Shown: positions 42,652 to 50,868, counted from the first letter of the stretch. The stretch is 64,000 nt of DNA from Roseivirga echinicomitans (GCF_001592935.1 NZ_LRDB01000050.1:636663-700662); one strand, 5' to 3'. The notes: a model not told the origin generated them from the letters alone. Made by a program: numbers and translations.

Positions 42652-43437
42652 TTACATTTCTTTGAGTTTGAACATGCCCATATAAGCCTGGTCCTTCACT
42701 CCTTTTATACTATTACCGTCTTCGGCTATGCGTTCTAAATCATCCAGTGCCGCCTTTTCATTATTTTCCACTAGCACATCAATCAAAGCAATTTGCATCA
42801 TCGGCTCTTTCTCTTCTTTTAAAGCCTTAAGCAAAGCTTTCTTGGCTATGGGCTCATCATAAAACTTGGCCAAACCCTCCACCGCTTTCAACCTTACATT
42901 CATGTTATCATCGGTTTCTAGCACATTAATCAAAGCGTTGAGCATTTCCTGATCTACTTCTTTAAGTTCAACCGAGTAGTTCACTGCTTGCAGCCTTCCA
43001 CTGGCCGATGAGCTTGTCATTTGTTCCAGCATCATGGCTTTTACCTGCGCTAACTCTTCTTTCACTCCTGCTACATCATCATTTCTGATTTCATTGCCCA
43101 TATAGAAGCCCACCAGCACTAAAGCCACGGCAGCAGCCACTCGGTAAAACCAAACCTGTTTTGTTTTAGGTTGAAGTATAGGAACCACTTTGGCTTCTTC
43201 TTGCTTCACTTGGGCTTCCAACTTCCCAAAAAGCTTATCTTCAGAAAAACCTTCCCATTCCGTTTTCGCTCTAAGGTCGAGTTGTGCAAACCAAGCCTGC
43301 TCCTTCTTCAAATGGTCGGGGACGCCTTCTCCCCGAAAGAAGTTTTGGAGTTGCTCTTCTTCCTGAAGAGAAGTTTCCCCGTTGTTATATTTCTCGATTA
43401 ATGCTTCTATGTCTTTATTGCTGTTCATAATTCGCAA
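42652..43437 (-). CDS. HEAT-repeat membrane protein, probable anti-sigma factor
   Basis: A 261-residue protein encoded directly after the ECF sigma gene and overlapping it by 23 bases. N terminus: cytoplasmic region (about 1-95, KDIEALIEKYNNGETSLQEEEQLQNFF), the part expected to bind sigma. One transmembrane helix follows (FYRVAAAVALVLVGFYMG, about 97-114). The periplasmic part holds HEAT-like helical repeats (LINVLETDDNMNVRLKAVEGLAKF, ALLKALKEEKEPMMQIALIDVL). It has no zinc-finger HCCC motif, unlike the RskA/RsrA type. An alternative start is ATG 43428. Anti-sigma function is inferred from gene order. Confidence 0.72.
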   Translation of the reverse strand: MRIMNSNKDIEALIEKYNNGETSLQEEEQLQNFFRGEGVPDHLKKEQAWFAQLDLRAKTEWEGFSEDKLFGKLEAQVKQEEAKVVPILQPKTKQVWFYRVAAAVALVLVGFYMGNEIRNDDVAGVKEELAQVKAMMLEQMTSSSASGRLQAVNYSVELKEVDQEMLNALINVLETDDNMNVRLKAVEGLAKFYDEPIAKKALLKALKEEKEPMMQIALIDVLVENNEKAALDDLERIAEDGNSIKGVKDQAYMGMFKLKEM

Positions 43438-43927
43438 TTTTTAAGTAATCTTCTTTCGCCTTCTTTCTTGCCCTTGAAATGCCCACTCTAATGTTGTTCA
43501 CTTCCAATCCTGTTTGCTCGGCTATCTCTTCATAGCTGTAGCCCTCCACGTCCCGAAGGGTAATCAAAAGCCGCTGTTGATCTGGCAGTTGTTCAAACAC
43601 CCTCACCATCGTTTTTACACTGTCGTCCAGTTCAATGCGTTGGTAAGGAGAAACTGCTCCAGAATCCAGCTCCATTTCTTGAATATCGAAATGGCCTTTC
43701 ATTCTTTTAGATTTGAGTCGATCCAGGCAAAGGTTTTTGGTAATTGTTACTGCAAAAGCCTCTAAATTTCTGTATTCGCCCCATTGCGCCCGTTTGTCCC
43801 AAAGCTTTACCATTACATCCTGTAGAATGTCTTCGGCTTCCTCTACAGACCGCATCATATTGAGGGCGATCCGAAAGAGCTTATCCTTTACTGGTAGAAC
43901 TTGTGATTTAAACGTTTGCAACTCCAT
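43415..43927 (-). CDS. ECF RNA polymerase sigma factor
   Basis: A 170-residue extracytoplasmic-function sigma factor. Region 2 shows SVEEAEDILQDVMVKLWDKRAQWGEYRNLEAFAVTITKNLCLDRL-type residues (about 26-70) and region 4 shows LPDQQRLLITLRDVEGYSYEEIAEQTGLEVNNIRVGISRARKK-type residues (about 115-160). It has no sigma region 3. It heads the cluster with the HEAT-repeat protein and three DUF4097 proteins. The expected behaviour is release from the membrane anti-sigma in response to an envelope signal, then transcription of its own operon; this is inference. Confidence 0.93.
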   Translation of the reverse strand: MELQTFKSQVLPVKDKLFRIALNMMRSVEEAEDILQDVMVKLWDKRAQWGEYRNLEAFAVTITKNLCLDRLKSKRMKGHFDIQEMELDSGAVSPYQRIELDDSVKTMVRVFEQLPDQQRLLITLRDVEGYSYEEIAEQTGLEVNNIRVGISRARKKAKEDYLKIANYEQQ

Positions 43928-44071
43928 TCAATAGTAGAGACGAGGGTGAGGGCATGTCATTACACCCGTTATGAAATAAATATTAGAAACCAGACATAAT
44001 AGCGTTAACTAATTAACAATCAATCGATAATGATTACAGCTTTTGTTTTGTAATTTCGTGAAAAAACCATC

Positions 44072-44836
44072 GTGTTCTTTATTCTTTCAAAAATACTCGC
44101 CCTTTTCGTAATGCCCCTCACTTGGGTCATTGGATTTTTTGTTTATTCCAGGTTTACTAAAAACCCAAAAAGGAAAAAATTCTTCTCTATCCTCCCTCTG
44201 GTTTTATTGGTTTTTCTTTCAAACCAATACATCAGTAACAGGGTAATGCTTTTATGGGAGCCAGCCCCTACTCCCATGAATGAAGTGGGGGTGTATGATG
44301 TGGGGATTGTTTTTTCTGGCGTAACCAAAGGCAGCAAGAGCCCAAAAGACAGGGTTTATTTTGAACGTGGTGCAGATAGAATTACCCATACCCTTCAACT
44401 TTATAAGGAAGGAAAACTAAAACACATTATAGTAAGCGGTGGCTTAGGTTTCCAACAGATAGAAATGAGTATTGCAGCAGAAAGGCTCAAGAGCTTTTTG
44501 GTGATGGCAGGCGTTCCTGATTCAGTAATCACGGTGGAACCTAATGCAGTAAACACCTATGAAAACGCAGTAGAGTCTGCTAAAATATTGAAGCGTGATT
44601 TTCCCAATCAAAAGTACCTATTGATTACTTCTGCCTTCCATATGAAGCGTTCATCACTCTGCCTAGCCAAACAAGGCGTTGAATTTGATGAATTTCCTGC
44701 CGACTACTATACTGGCAGACCAAGTTTCAATTTCGATGATGTTTTTATACCCAAAGCAGAGTCCCTTAAAAAGTGGGAAACGCTTTTTAAAGAATGGGTG
44801 GGCTTGGCAACTTATAAGGTGATGGGGTATATTTAG
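44072..44836 (+). CDS. YdcF/ElyC/SanA-family membrane protein (DUF218)
   Basis: A 254-residue protein with two hydrophobic N-terminal segments (about 2-25 and 33-52) and a DUF218 domain: VGIVFSGVTKG, HIIVSGGLGFQQIEMSIAAERLKSFL, EPNAVNTYENAVESAKIL and LLITSAFHMKRS. ElyC and SanA of E. coli have the same layout and affect envelope and peptidoglycan precursor handling. The start is GTG at 44072; no in-frame ATG fits better. It diverges from the sigma factor gene with 144 bases between. Confidence 0.85.
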   Translation: MFFILSKILALFVMPLTWVIGFFVYSRFTKNPKRKKFFSILPLVLLVFLSNQYISNRVMLLWEPAPTPMNEVGVYDVGIVFSGVTKGSKSPKDRVYFERGADRITHTLQLYKEGKLKHIIVSGGLGFQQIEMSIAAERLKSFLVMAGVPDSVITVEPNAVNTYENAVESAKILKRDFPNQKYLLITSAFHMKRSSLCLAKQGVEFDEFPADYYTGRPSFNFDDVFIPKAESLKKWETLFKEWVGLATYKVMGYI

Positions 44837-45012
44837 GAAAATACATACTAGAGAAACTATTGAAAACAATAAAACTAATTATCTCACTACTTAACACTGA
44901 ATTTATTTTAAGCTGACAAACTTTAGTTGAGTAGCTTGACTAAAAACCGCCCGCCTATTTCAGTATCATTATATAATATTTTACTTTGGTATCTTGATGT
45001 AAAAATTGTGAA

Positions 45013-46080
45013 GTGAGTGTTTTTTTCCTAATTCTATCTTTACTGCTTATTTCCCTAAGCCTATTGCCCTTTTTCAACAATCAGCATTGGGTTTTTCGCG
45101 TTCCTGAGTTTATTAAAATACAGCTTCTCCTTTTTCAGGTTATAGCAAGCGTTGGCATTTTTATTTTTACTCAAAAAAGCATTTGGGTTTGGCTGATAGC
45201 CCTAGTTCAAATCGGCCTAATCACTTACCACGCTTACCTTTTATCTCGTTTCACGAAATTTTACAAAAGCCATAATCAGGGAGCAACGGGACTAACAGCC
45301 CTCAAAGTCATCTCCACCAATATTTATCAGTTCAATCAAGAATTCGGGAGGTTTAAAGACTTCATCAGAAAAGAAAATCCAGATATTTTCGTCACTATCG
45401 AGAGCAATAAGGATTGGGAAGTAGCCCTGCGTGAAATAGAAGCTGACTATCCTTACACCGAAAAAATAACGCTGGAAAACACCTATGGCATGCACCTGTA
45501 TGCTAAAATTCCTTTCCAGAAGGTTACCACGCATTACTTCGTTTCAGAAGATTTACCGAGTATTGAAGCCCATTTTAAAACCAAGGACGGGGAGGGTTTT
45601 GTTCTTTTCTGTGTACACCCACCTCCCCCAAGCCCAACGGAAGAAGACACTTCGAAAGAACGTGATGGCGACTTGTTGTGTATTGCAAAGCGTGTGAAAG
45701 AAATCAACAAACCTACACTTGTGGTTGGCGATTTCAATACAGTCGCTTGGTCAAAAATTGCTGATTTATTTCGCAAAAACAGCGGGCTAATTGATGGGAG
45801 AATCGGGCGAGGTATTCTCGCTTCCTATCATGCTAAATATTGGTTTTTTCGCGCGCCTTTGGATCTAGTTTTTCACAGTCCAACTATTTTCCTGAAAGAG
45901 CTAAGTGTTTTAGAACACATTGGCTCTGATCATTTTCCGATTTGCTGTGTTTTCTCTATCGACTCATCTAATCACTCCCAAAAAGGAGAAGTAGAAACGC
46001 TCGAAAAAGAAGAAGGGAAAGAAACCAAAGAGTTGATTGACGAAGGAAAAAAAGAAGAGAGTGACAACAGAACTGAGTAA
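45013..46080 (+). CDS. Membrane-bound endonuclease/exonuclease/phosphatase (EEP) protein
   Basis: A 355-residue protein with two or three N-terminal hydrophobic segments (about 1-80) and an EEP catalytic domain. Catalytic motifs: N in KVISTNIYQFN, E in VTIESNKDW, D/N in VVGDFNTVAWS and the final GSDHFPICC with catalytic His. The C-terminal about 30 residues are a Glu/Lys-rich tail (KEEGKETKELIDEGKKEES), probably disordered. The start is GTG 45013. Substrate could be a phosphodiester, sphingomyelin-like lipid or nucleic acid. Confidence 0.82.
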   Translation: MSVFFLILSLLLISLSLLPFFNNQHWVFRVPEFIKIQLLLFQVIASVGIFIFTQKSIWVWLIALVQIGLITYHAYLLSRFTKFYKSHNQGATGLTALKVISTNIYQFNQEFGRFKDFIRKENPDIFVTIESNKDWEVALREIEADYPYTEKITLENTYGMHLYAKIPFQKVTTHYFVSEDLPSIEAHFKTKDGEGFVLFCVHPPPPSPTEEDTSKERDGDLLCIAKRVKEINKPTLVVGDFNTVAWSKIADLFRKNSGLIDGRIGRGILASYHAKYWFFRAPLDLVFHSPTIFLKELSVLEHIGSDHFPICCVFSIDSSNHSQKGEVETLEKEEGKETKELIDEGKKEESDNRTE

Positions 46081-46222
46081 AAATGGCATCTTTGCGGGCT
46101 TTAAGCCTCTTTTTTTATCAGGGCAGCACACAGATAAGTACGAGGTGAAAGGCTATAATAAATTATTCAAAACGCTAAATTGAGTCACCTTATTTCAAGT
46201 TAATCAAATGGGGAATAACAAA

Positions 46223-46717
46223 ATGAACAGACTTATCATAACCATATCGATTGTAACAGTACTTGCAAGTTCCAACTCGACAACTAACGAAACCACAAAA
46301 ATGAAAGACTCAAAAGATCAAACAGACAATGTTGATACCACACCAAAAGTGACTGGGATTGGGGGCATATTCTTTTATTCAGACAATCCAGAAGAAACGA
46401 AAGACTGGTATGCTAAAAACTTAGGAATTGAAGTCAATGAATGGGGCTCAGCTAGTTTTGAATCAAGAAATCTTAACAAACCTGACGAAGTAAACTCTCT
46501 TCAATGGAAACCCTTCAAAAAAGGAGATGAATATTTCGCTCCCTCCAAAAAGGATTTTATGATCAATTATCAAGTTCAGAATATAGAAGCGCTCATCATC
46601 AAACTTAAAGAAAACGGAGTAACCATTCTTGACAGCATGGCTACTTATGACTTCGGAAAGTTCATACATATCCTAGATGCAGAAGGCAATAAAATTGAGC
46701 TTTGGGAATCCAATTAA
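46223..46717 (+). CDS. VOC (glyoxalase-fold) protein with signal-like N terminus
   Basis: A 164-residue protein starting at ATG 46223 (MNRLIITISIVTVLASSNSTTNE); an ATG at 46208 would add five residues. A hydrophobic signal-like stretch is followed by a linker and then one vicinal-oxygen-chelate domain: GIGGIFFYSDNPEETKDWYAKNLGIEV and FGKFIHILDAEGNKIELWE. The metal-ligand glutamate (ELWE) and an early ligand position are visible. The stretch LASSNS is where a Bacteroidota lipoprotein would have LASC; here no Cys is present. Its role is unknown. Confidence 0.78.
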   Translation: MNRLIITISIVTVLASSNSTTNETTKMKDSKDQTDNVDTTPKVTGIGGIFFYSDNPEETKDWYAKNLGIEVNEWGSASFESRNLNKPDEVNSLQWKPFKKGDEYFAPSKKDFMINYQVQNIEALIIKLKENGVTILDSMATYDFGKFIHILDAEGNKIELWESN

Positions 46718-46725
46718 CATTACTC

Positions 46726-46750
46726 GTCAGACTACTCGGAGTGGTCTGAC
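46726..46750. terminator. Hairpin between convergent VOC and aldehyde dehydrogenase genes
   Basis: GTCAGACTACT (46726-46736) pairs with AGTGGTCTGAC (46740-46750) with one G-T pair and a 3-base loop. There is no T run on either side, so it may stabilise 3' ends rather than terminate intrinsically. Confidence 0.5.
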
Positions 46751-46764
46751 AAATTCACCGTCCT

Positions 46765-48129
46765 TTAATTAATAGCAATGGTTTTGGTATTCATAAACTC
46801 GCGAATACCCAAGTGTGAAAGTTCACGTCCGTAACCAGAGGTTTTAATGCCCCCAAAAGGCAAACGCGGATCTGAAGAAACCATATGATTTACAAACACC
46901 GCTCCCGATTCAATTTTTCTGGCGATCATTTCTCCACGCACTAAGTCTTTTGTCCATATAGAAGCGCCTAAACCAAACTTGCTGGCATTGGCCAATGCAA
47001 TAGCTTCTTCTTCATTCTTTACTTTAAACAGCGATGCGACTGGACCAAAAAGCTCATCTTCATAGGCCGGCATCCCAGGTTTTAAATTGGCCAAAATGGT
47101 AGGCTCAAAATAAGCCCCCTCCCTTTCAGATCGTTTTCCTCCCAAAAGTACTTTTGCGCCCTTCGCTACACTTTCCTCTACTTGTTTGAGTAATTCATTC
47201 GCCAAAGCTTCTGAAGCCATCGGACCACAAGAAGTCAATATATCGCTTGGGTCACCTAACCTCATGGCTTGCAAAAAGGACTTGAATTTATCAGCAAATT
47301 CATCATATACCCTTTCCACTACAATAAAGCGTTTGGCAGCAATACAGCTCTGTCCGCAATTTCGCATTCTGGCTTTTACAGCAGCACGAACCGTAAAGTC
47401 CATATCAGCATTATCCAGTACTATAAACGGATCGCTTCCACCTAATTCCAAAACTGATTTCTTGATTTTTGAACCTGCTACACTTGCTACTGTGCTTCCT
47501 GCACCTTCACTTCCTGTCAGGGTTACCGCCTTAATACTATCGTCATGAATAATGGCTTCTACCTTAGACGAACCAATTCTTAGGTTCTGAAAGGCCCCAT
47601 TTGGAAAACCTGCTTCAATAAAAGCATCTTCAATGGCTTGAGCACACATTTGTACATTTGAAGCATGTTTTAACAGGCCTACATTACCAGCCATTAAAGT
47701 AGGTGCCGCAAACCTAAACACTTGCCATAATGGAAAGTTCCATGGCATTACGGCCAAAATAGTTCCCAAAGGATGATAACTTATAAATGCCTTAGAGTGA
47801 TCTGACTTGAGAAGCTCATCTTTCAAGAATTTCTCAGCATTATCGGCATAATATCTACAGACGAGTGCACATTTTTCAACTTCAGCAATACCTTCAACTC
47901 TGAGTTTCCCCATTTCTAAGGTCATGATATCAGCCAAAGATTCTTTACGTTCTTCTAAGACAGTAGCAAGTTTATTAAAAAGGTCAGCTTTATGTTCGAA
48001 AGATTCCTCTTTCCATGAAGAGAATTGGAGGTTTGCCCGCTCGATTGCTGCTTGCACATAATCATCTGAATGAGGCTCAAAAACCTCAATTAGTTGGTTA
48101 TTCGAAGGGTTTACTGATTGTATCGGCAT
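46765..48129 (-). CDS. NAD(P)+-dependent aldehyde dehydrogenase (succinate-semialdehyde type)
   Basis: A 454-residue cytoplasmic aldehyde dehydrogenase. Catalytic Cys262 is in MRNCGQSCIAAKRF, the general base Glu228 in LELGGSDPF, the dinucleotide-binding glycines in TGSEGAGS, and the oxyanion-hole asparagine in MPWNFPLW. The C terminus (LPFGGIKTSGYGRELSHLGIREFMNTKTI) is typical of GabD/Sad-like enzymes that oxidise succinate semialdehyde or similar. It lies 51 bases after an ArsR-type regulator in the same direction, and no promoter is seen in between, so the two are probably an operon. Confidence 0.9.
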   Translation of the reverse strand: MPIQSVNPSNNQLIEVFEPHSDDYVQAAIERANLQFSSWKEESFEHKADLFNKLATVLEERKESLADIMTLEMGKLRVEGIAEVEKCALVCRYYADNAEKFLKDELLKSDHSKAFISYHPLGTILAVMPWNFPLWQVFRFAAPTLMAGNVGLLKHASNVQMCAQAIEDAFIEAGFPNGAFQNLRIGSSKVEAIIHDDSIKAVTLTGSEGAGSTVASVAGSKIKKSVLELGGSDPFIVLDNADMDFTVRAAVKARMRNCGQSCIAAKRFIVVERVYDEFADKFKSFLQAMRLGDPSDILTSCGPMASEALANELLKQVEESVAKGAKVLLGGKRSEREGAYFEPTILANLKPGMPAYEDELFGPVASLFKVKNEEEAIALANASKFGLGASIWTKDLVRGEMIARKIESGAVFVNHMVSSDPRLPFGGIKTSGYGRELSHLGIREFMNTKTIAIN

Positions 48130-48180
48130 AATTGAGAAAACTAAGTTCTCAAATGTAACCAGTATTTTGAGGAGTAAGTT

Positions 48181-48483
48181 CTAAAAAACATTAACCTTAA
48201 CATCTTCTAATATTTTGATGATTTGTGGAACTTCCTTCATCTTCAAAAAATAGAATATATTCTTACCGTTACGCTTGCTACCCAGCACGCCTTTCATTTT
48301 AAGGTTGGCCAAATGATGTGAAGTAAGTGATTGTTCCAACCCAAGGTATACAGTAATATCATTCACCGACATCTTTTCATTCCTGTTAAGGAGATCAATG
48401 ATACCGACTCGCATTGGGTGTGCAACAGTCTTCAGTACGAAGGCAATTTTCTCGACCCTTTCATTGTCAAGCTGCTCTTCCAT
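48181..48483 (-). CDS. ArsR-family regulator without metal-binding cysteines
   Basis: A 100-residue winged-helix repressor. The HTH is MSVNDITVYLGLEQSLTSHHLANLKMKGVLGSKRNGKNIFYFL-type (about 38-80, shown in pieces: LGLEQSLTSHHLANLK, then the wing RNGKNIFYF). There is no Cys anywhere, so the ELCVCDL metal site of classical ArsR/SmtB is missing; its signal must be something else. It precedes an aldehyde dehydrogenase gene and probably controls it. A perfect 16-bp palindrome and a -7 box lie immediately upstream (48502-48524). Confidence 0.9.
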   Translation of the reverse strand: MEEQLDNERVEKIAFVLKTVAHPMRVGIIDLLNRNEKMSVNDITVYLGLEQSLTSHHLANLKMKGVLGSKRNGKNIFYFLKMKEVPQIIKILEDVKVNVF

Positions 48484-48501
48484 ATTTGGTTATGTTTTTA
48501 T

Positions 48502-48524
48502 CAAAGTTATGAACATATGTTCAT
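48502..48524 (-). promoter_or_regulatory. ArsR promoter with perfect 16-bp operator palindrome
   Basis: On the minus strand a TAACTTTG -7 box (48502-48509) lies 18 bases before the arsR start codon. It abuts the perfect palindrome ATGAACATATGTTCAT (48509-48524), which has the classic TGAACA/TGTTCA half-sites of ArsR/SmtB operators. A repressor bound here would block the promoter. Confidence 0.85.
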
Positions 48525-48633
48525 GTAAAAAAGAGAAAACGAAAAGTATTTAGGAACTGATGATAGCTCCATTTATGGGGACCATTCATACAAATACAAA
48601 CAATCGTTTTTAGAGCTAAAATAGGTTAACGGA

Positions 48634-48669
48634 CTTAAAAAAGAGGTCGCTTTTTTAAAACGACCTCTT
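48634..48669 (-). terminator. Terminator of the OmpA/TSP3 gene
   Basis: Minus-strand stem GAGGTCG / CGACCTC with an 11-base loop, ending in six or more Ts. It lies about 25 bases after the OmpA gene stop. Confidence 0.85.
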
Positions 48670-48694
48670 CATAATTCTTGTTTAACTTACAATA

Positions 48695-50104
48695 CTATCT
48701 GAATATAATTTTCAACTCCACTCTTCTGTTGCTTGCTCTTCCAACTGCCGTATTATTATCAGCAATTGGATTTACTATTCCGTATCCATCAGCAAATAAT
48801 CTACTCGCTGCAATCCCCTTATTCATAAGGTATTGCTTTACAGCATTTGCTCTTCTTTTAGATAAGTCTAGATTTTTAGCAGCATCACCAGTGCTATCGG
48901 TATAACCGCTCAATTCTAAGCTAAAATCTTCAGCTTTCATCAACTCAACCACTTGGTCTAATGATCCATTTGCAGATGATTTTAACACATCGCTACCAGA
49001 GTTAAACTGGATGTCTTTCACCGCAAGTTCAAGTACTTTCTTTACTTCTTCTTTTACTTCTGGGCAACCATTGTTTGAAGCCAAACCAGCAGTTTCAGGA
49101 CAATTATCCTCGCTATCTTTCACACCATCACCATCGCTATCTGGACAACCGTTCAAAGTACCGGCCACTGTTGGACAAGCATCTTCACTGTCTTTCACAC
49201 CATCGCCATCACTATCAGGACAACCGTTTAAAGTACCAGCAACTGTTGGACAAGCATCTTCGCTATCTTGGATTCCGTCACCATCAGTATCAGGACATCC
49301 ATTGAATTTGGCAATACCCGCTACAGTTGGACACTTATCTTCTGAATCTTTTATTCCGTCACCATCGGTATCAGGGCAACCGTTTAATGTTCCGGCTGTT
49401 GTTGGACATGGGTCGTCTTTATCTAATACGCCATCACCATCGGTATCAGGCCAAGGGCATCCTTTATTCTCTAGTGGACCCGCTTCTGTAGGACACATAT
49501 CTTCTTTGTCATAAATACCGTCACCATCAGAATCTTTCTTTCCGCTCAATGAGAAAGAAACTCCAATCGCGTACTGAAGGTAATTTGGGGCATTATCGAT
49601 ACTCTTCTTGTAAGCAGCACGCATATTAATTTCAGCATTTTCAACCACTTTAAATTTTAAACCAGCGCCTAGAGGAATCATTTTGTAAGTTCCTTCATTA
49701 AACTCCTCATAGATAGGTTCTATTTTAGAGAAACTGGTTACTCCAAAACCTGCGAATAGATAAGGTGCTACTTTAGAATCTCTTTTAAAGATGTATCCAT
49801 TGTCCAGTTTGTAGGCAAACCTCAAATCAAGATCAGCTACTTTTCCATCAATAATTGATTTGTAAACTAGGCTGCCATAAGATGCACCTAACTCTAAATC
49901 GAAACTTGGGTTTAAATAACGTTCTATACCAACTCTAAAACCAGAATTGTCTAGTTCTCCAAAGTTGAACATTCCATCATACCATTTATAATCTAACTTA
50001 TTGTTAGTGAGTTCAAGAGTCAGCCACCAAGGTGAATCCTCTGTTTGGGCTGAAAGGCCAAAAGTGCTGACAGCCATTGCAAGAATTAGTAGTAGTTTTT
50101 TCAT
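48695..50104 (-). CDS. OmpA-family outer-membrane protein with TSP3 repeats
   Basis: A 469-residue outer-membrane protein. Signal peptide (LLLILAMAVSTFGLSAQ), then an N-terminal beta-barrel (about 20-195). Next come seven calcium-binding thrombospondin type-3-like repeats (about 200-345; DSDGDGIYDKEDMCP, DTDGDGVLDKDDPCP, DTDGDGIKDSEDKCP and so on). The C-terminal OmpA domain (about 350-469) has FNSGSDVLKSSANGSLDQVVELM, SGYTDSTGDAAKN, LSKRRANAVKQYLMNKGI and GRASNRRVELKI, the peptidoglycan-binding signature. It would link the outer membrane to the wall. It faces the YfcE-like gene, with a pair of repeats between. Confidence 0.93.
   Translation of the reverse strand: MKKLLLILAMAVSTFGLSAQTEDSPWWLTLELTNNKLDYKWYDGMFNFGELDNSGFRVGIERYLNPSFDLELGASYGSLVYKSIIDGKVADLDLRFAYKLDNGYIFKRDSKVAPYLFAGFGVTSFSKIEPIYEEFNEGTYKMIPLGAGLKFKVVENAEINMRAAYKKSIDNAPNYLQYAIGVSFSLSGKKDSDGDGIYDKEDMCPTEAGPLENKGCPWPDTDGDGVLDKDDPCPTTAGTLNGCPDTDGDGIKDSEDKCPTVAGIAKFNGCPDTDGDGIQDSEDACPTVAGTLNGCPDSDGDGVKDSEDACPTVAGTLNGCPDSDGDGVKDSEDNCPETAGLASNNGCPEVKEEVKKVLELAVKDIQFNSGSDVLKSSANGSLDQVVELMKAEDFSLELSGYTDSTGDAAKNLDLSKRRANAVKQYLMNKGIAASRLFADGYGIVNPIADNNTAVGRASNRRVELKIIFR
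49110..49259 (-). repeat. Two tandem 75-bp near-identical TSP3 units in the OmpA gene
   Basis: Units at 49110-49184 and 49185-49259 encode the same 25-residue stretch (CPTVAGTLNGCPDSDGDGVKD plus flank) but differ at several third codon positions, so the duplication is not brand new. A partly similar unit follows at 49260. Confidence 0.75.
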
Positions 50105-50250
50105 CGTCTTCGGTTATGTTTTCACTGTGCTCCTTTCAAAGCTGAATCCAGAAATTATTTTTAGACTTTATTTTTGCACAAAAGCACGTTCACTCTAAAA
50201 ATCAGCACTATACGAGGTATAATTTATCTTACTCCTTATTATCAACTATT

Positions 50251-50285
50251 CCATTTCGGGAAAAAACATCCCATTTCGGGAAAAA
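50251..50285. repeat. 20-bp direct repeat of small dyads upstream of the YfcE-like gene
   Basis: CCATTTCGGGAAAAA occurs at 50251-50265 and again at 50271-50285, exactly 20 bases apart (two helical turns). The second copy sits in the palindrome TCCCATTTCGGGA, and the first has a weaker TTCC/GGAA dyad. It ends 18 bases before the start codon at 50304 and is in the divergent region with ompA. This fits a tandem operator. Confidence 0.7.
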
Positions 50286-50303
50286 TTATACACTTTTGTT
50301 GCT

Positions 50304-50804
50304 ATGAAAATTGGTCTGATTTCAGATACCCATGGTTTCCTTCATGAGCGTGTTTTTCATCACTTTAAAGACTGTGATGAGATATGGCATGCGGGTGATG
50401 TAGGGGATATAAGTGTCATTGAACAACTAGAACAGTTCAAACCCACAAGGGGCGTTTACGGAAATATTGACGACAAAACGATTCAATCCATCTTTCCAGA
50501 GGAGCTTATTTTAGAAATTGAAGAGGTAAAAGTTTATATGATTCATATTGGCGGAAAACCTCCCAAATATGCAACAGGTATTCGAAAAAGGCTTGAAGAA
50601 ATAAAGCCTCAATTATTTATCTGCGGCCATTCTCATGTTCTCAAAGTAATGGCAGATGACAGTTTGGGAAAGATGCTTTATATGAACCCTGGGGCAGCCG
50701 GAAACCATGGCTTCCATCAGGTAAGAACTTTATTGCGCTTCGATCTAGAAGCCGGAAGAATAAAAAACCTTGAAGTAATAGAGCTTGGCAAAAGGGGGAT
50801 TTAA
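50304..50804 (+). CDS. YfcE-like metallophosphoesterase
   Basis: A 166-residue minimal calcineurin-like phosphodiesterase. The metal and catalytic motifs are MKIGLISDTHGFLHERV (D-x-H), IWHAGDVGD, YGNIDD (Asn in the GNxD position) and FICGHSHVLK. There is no signal or membrane segment, so it is cytoplasmic. Members such as YfcE/MJ0936 hydrolyse phosphodiesters in vitro; the natural substrate is unknown. It is preceded by the 20-bp direct repeat and followed by a bidirectional terminator. Confidence 0.92.
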   Translation: MKIGLISDTHGFLHERVFHHFKDCDEIWHAGDVGDISVIEQLEQFKPTRGVYGNIDDKTIQSIFPEELILEIEEVKVYMIHIGGKPPKYATGIRKRLEEIKPQLFICGHSHVLKVMADDSLGKMLYMNPGAAGNHGFHQVRTLLRFDLEAGRIKNLEVIELGKRGI

Positions 50805-50847
50805 AAAGGCATCACCTGAATGGCAATGCCTTTTAAATGTTTTTTTT
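50804..50847. terminator. Terminator between YfcE-like and TPR genes
   Basis: Stem AAAAGGCAT (50804-50812) / ATGCCTTTT (50826-50834), 13-base loop, T run after it. The TPR gene runs toward it from the right, so it may serve both. Confidence 0.75.
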
Positions 50848-50868
50848 TATAAAAGAACTAAAAAGTTC

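Noticed and set aside
49011..49514. 167-codon plus-strand ORF rich in Ser, Pro and Gly
   Set aside because: It is the antisense of the TSP3 repeats of the OmpA gene; the regularity comes from the repeat, not from coding.
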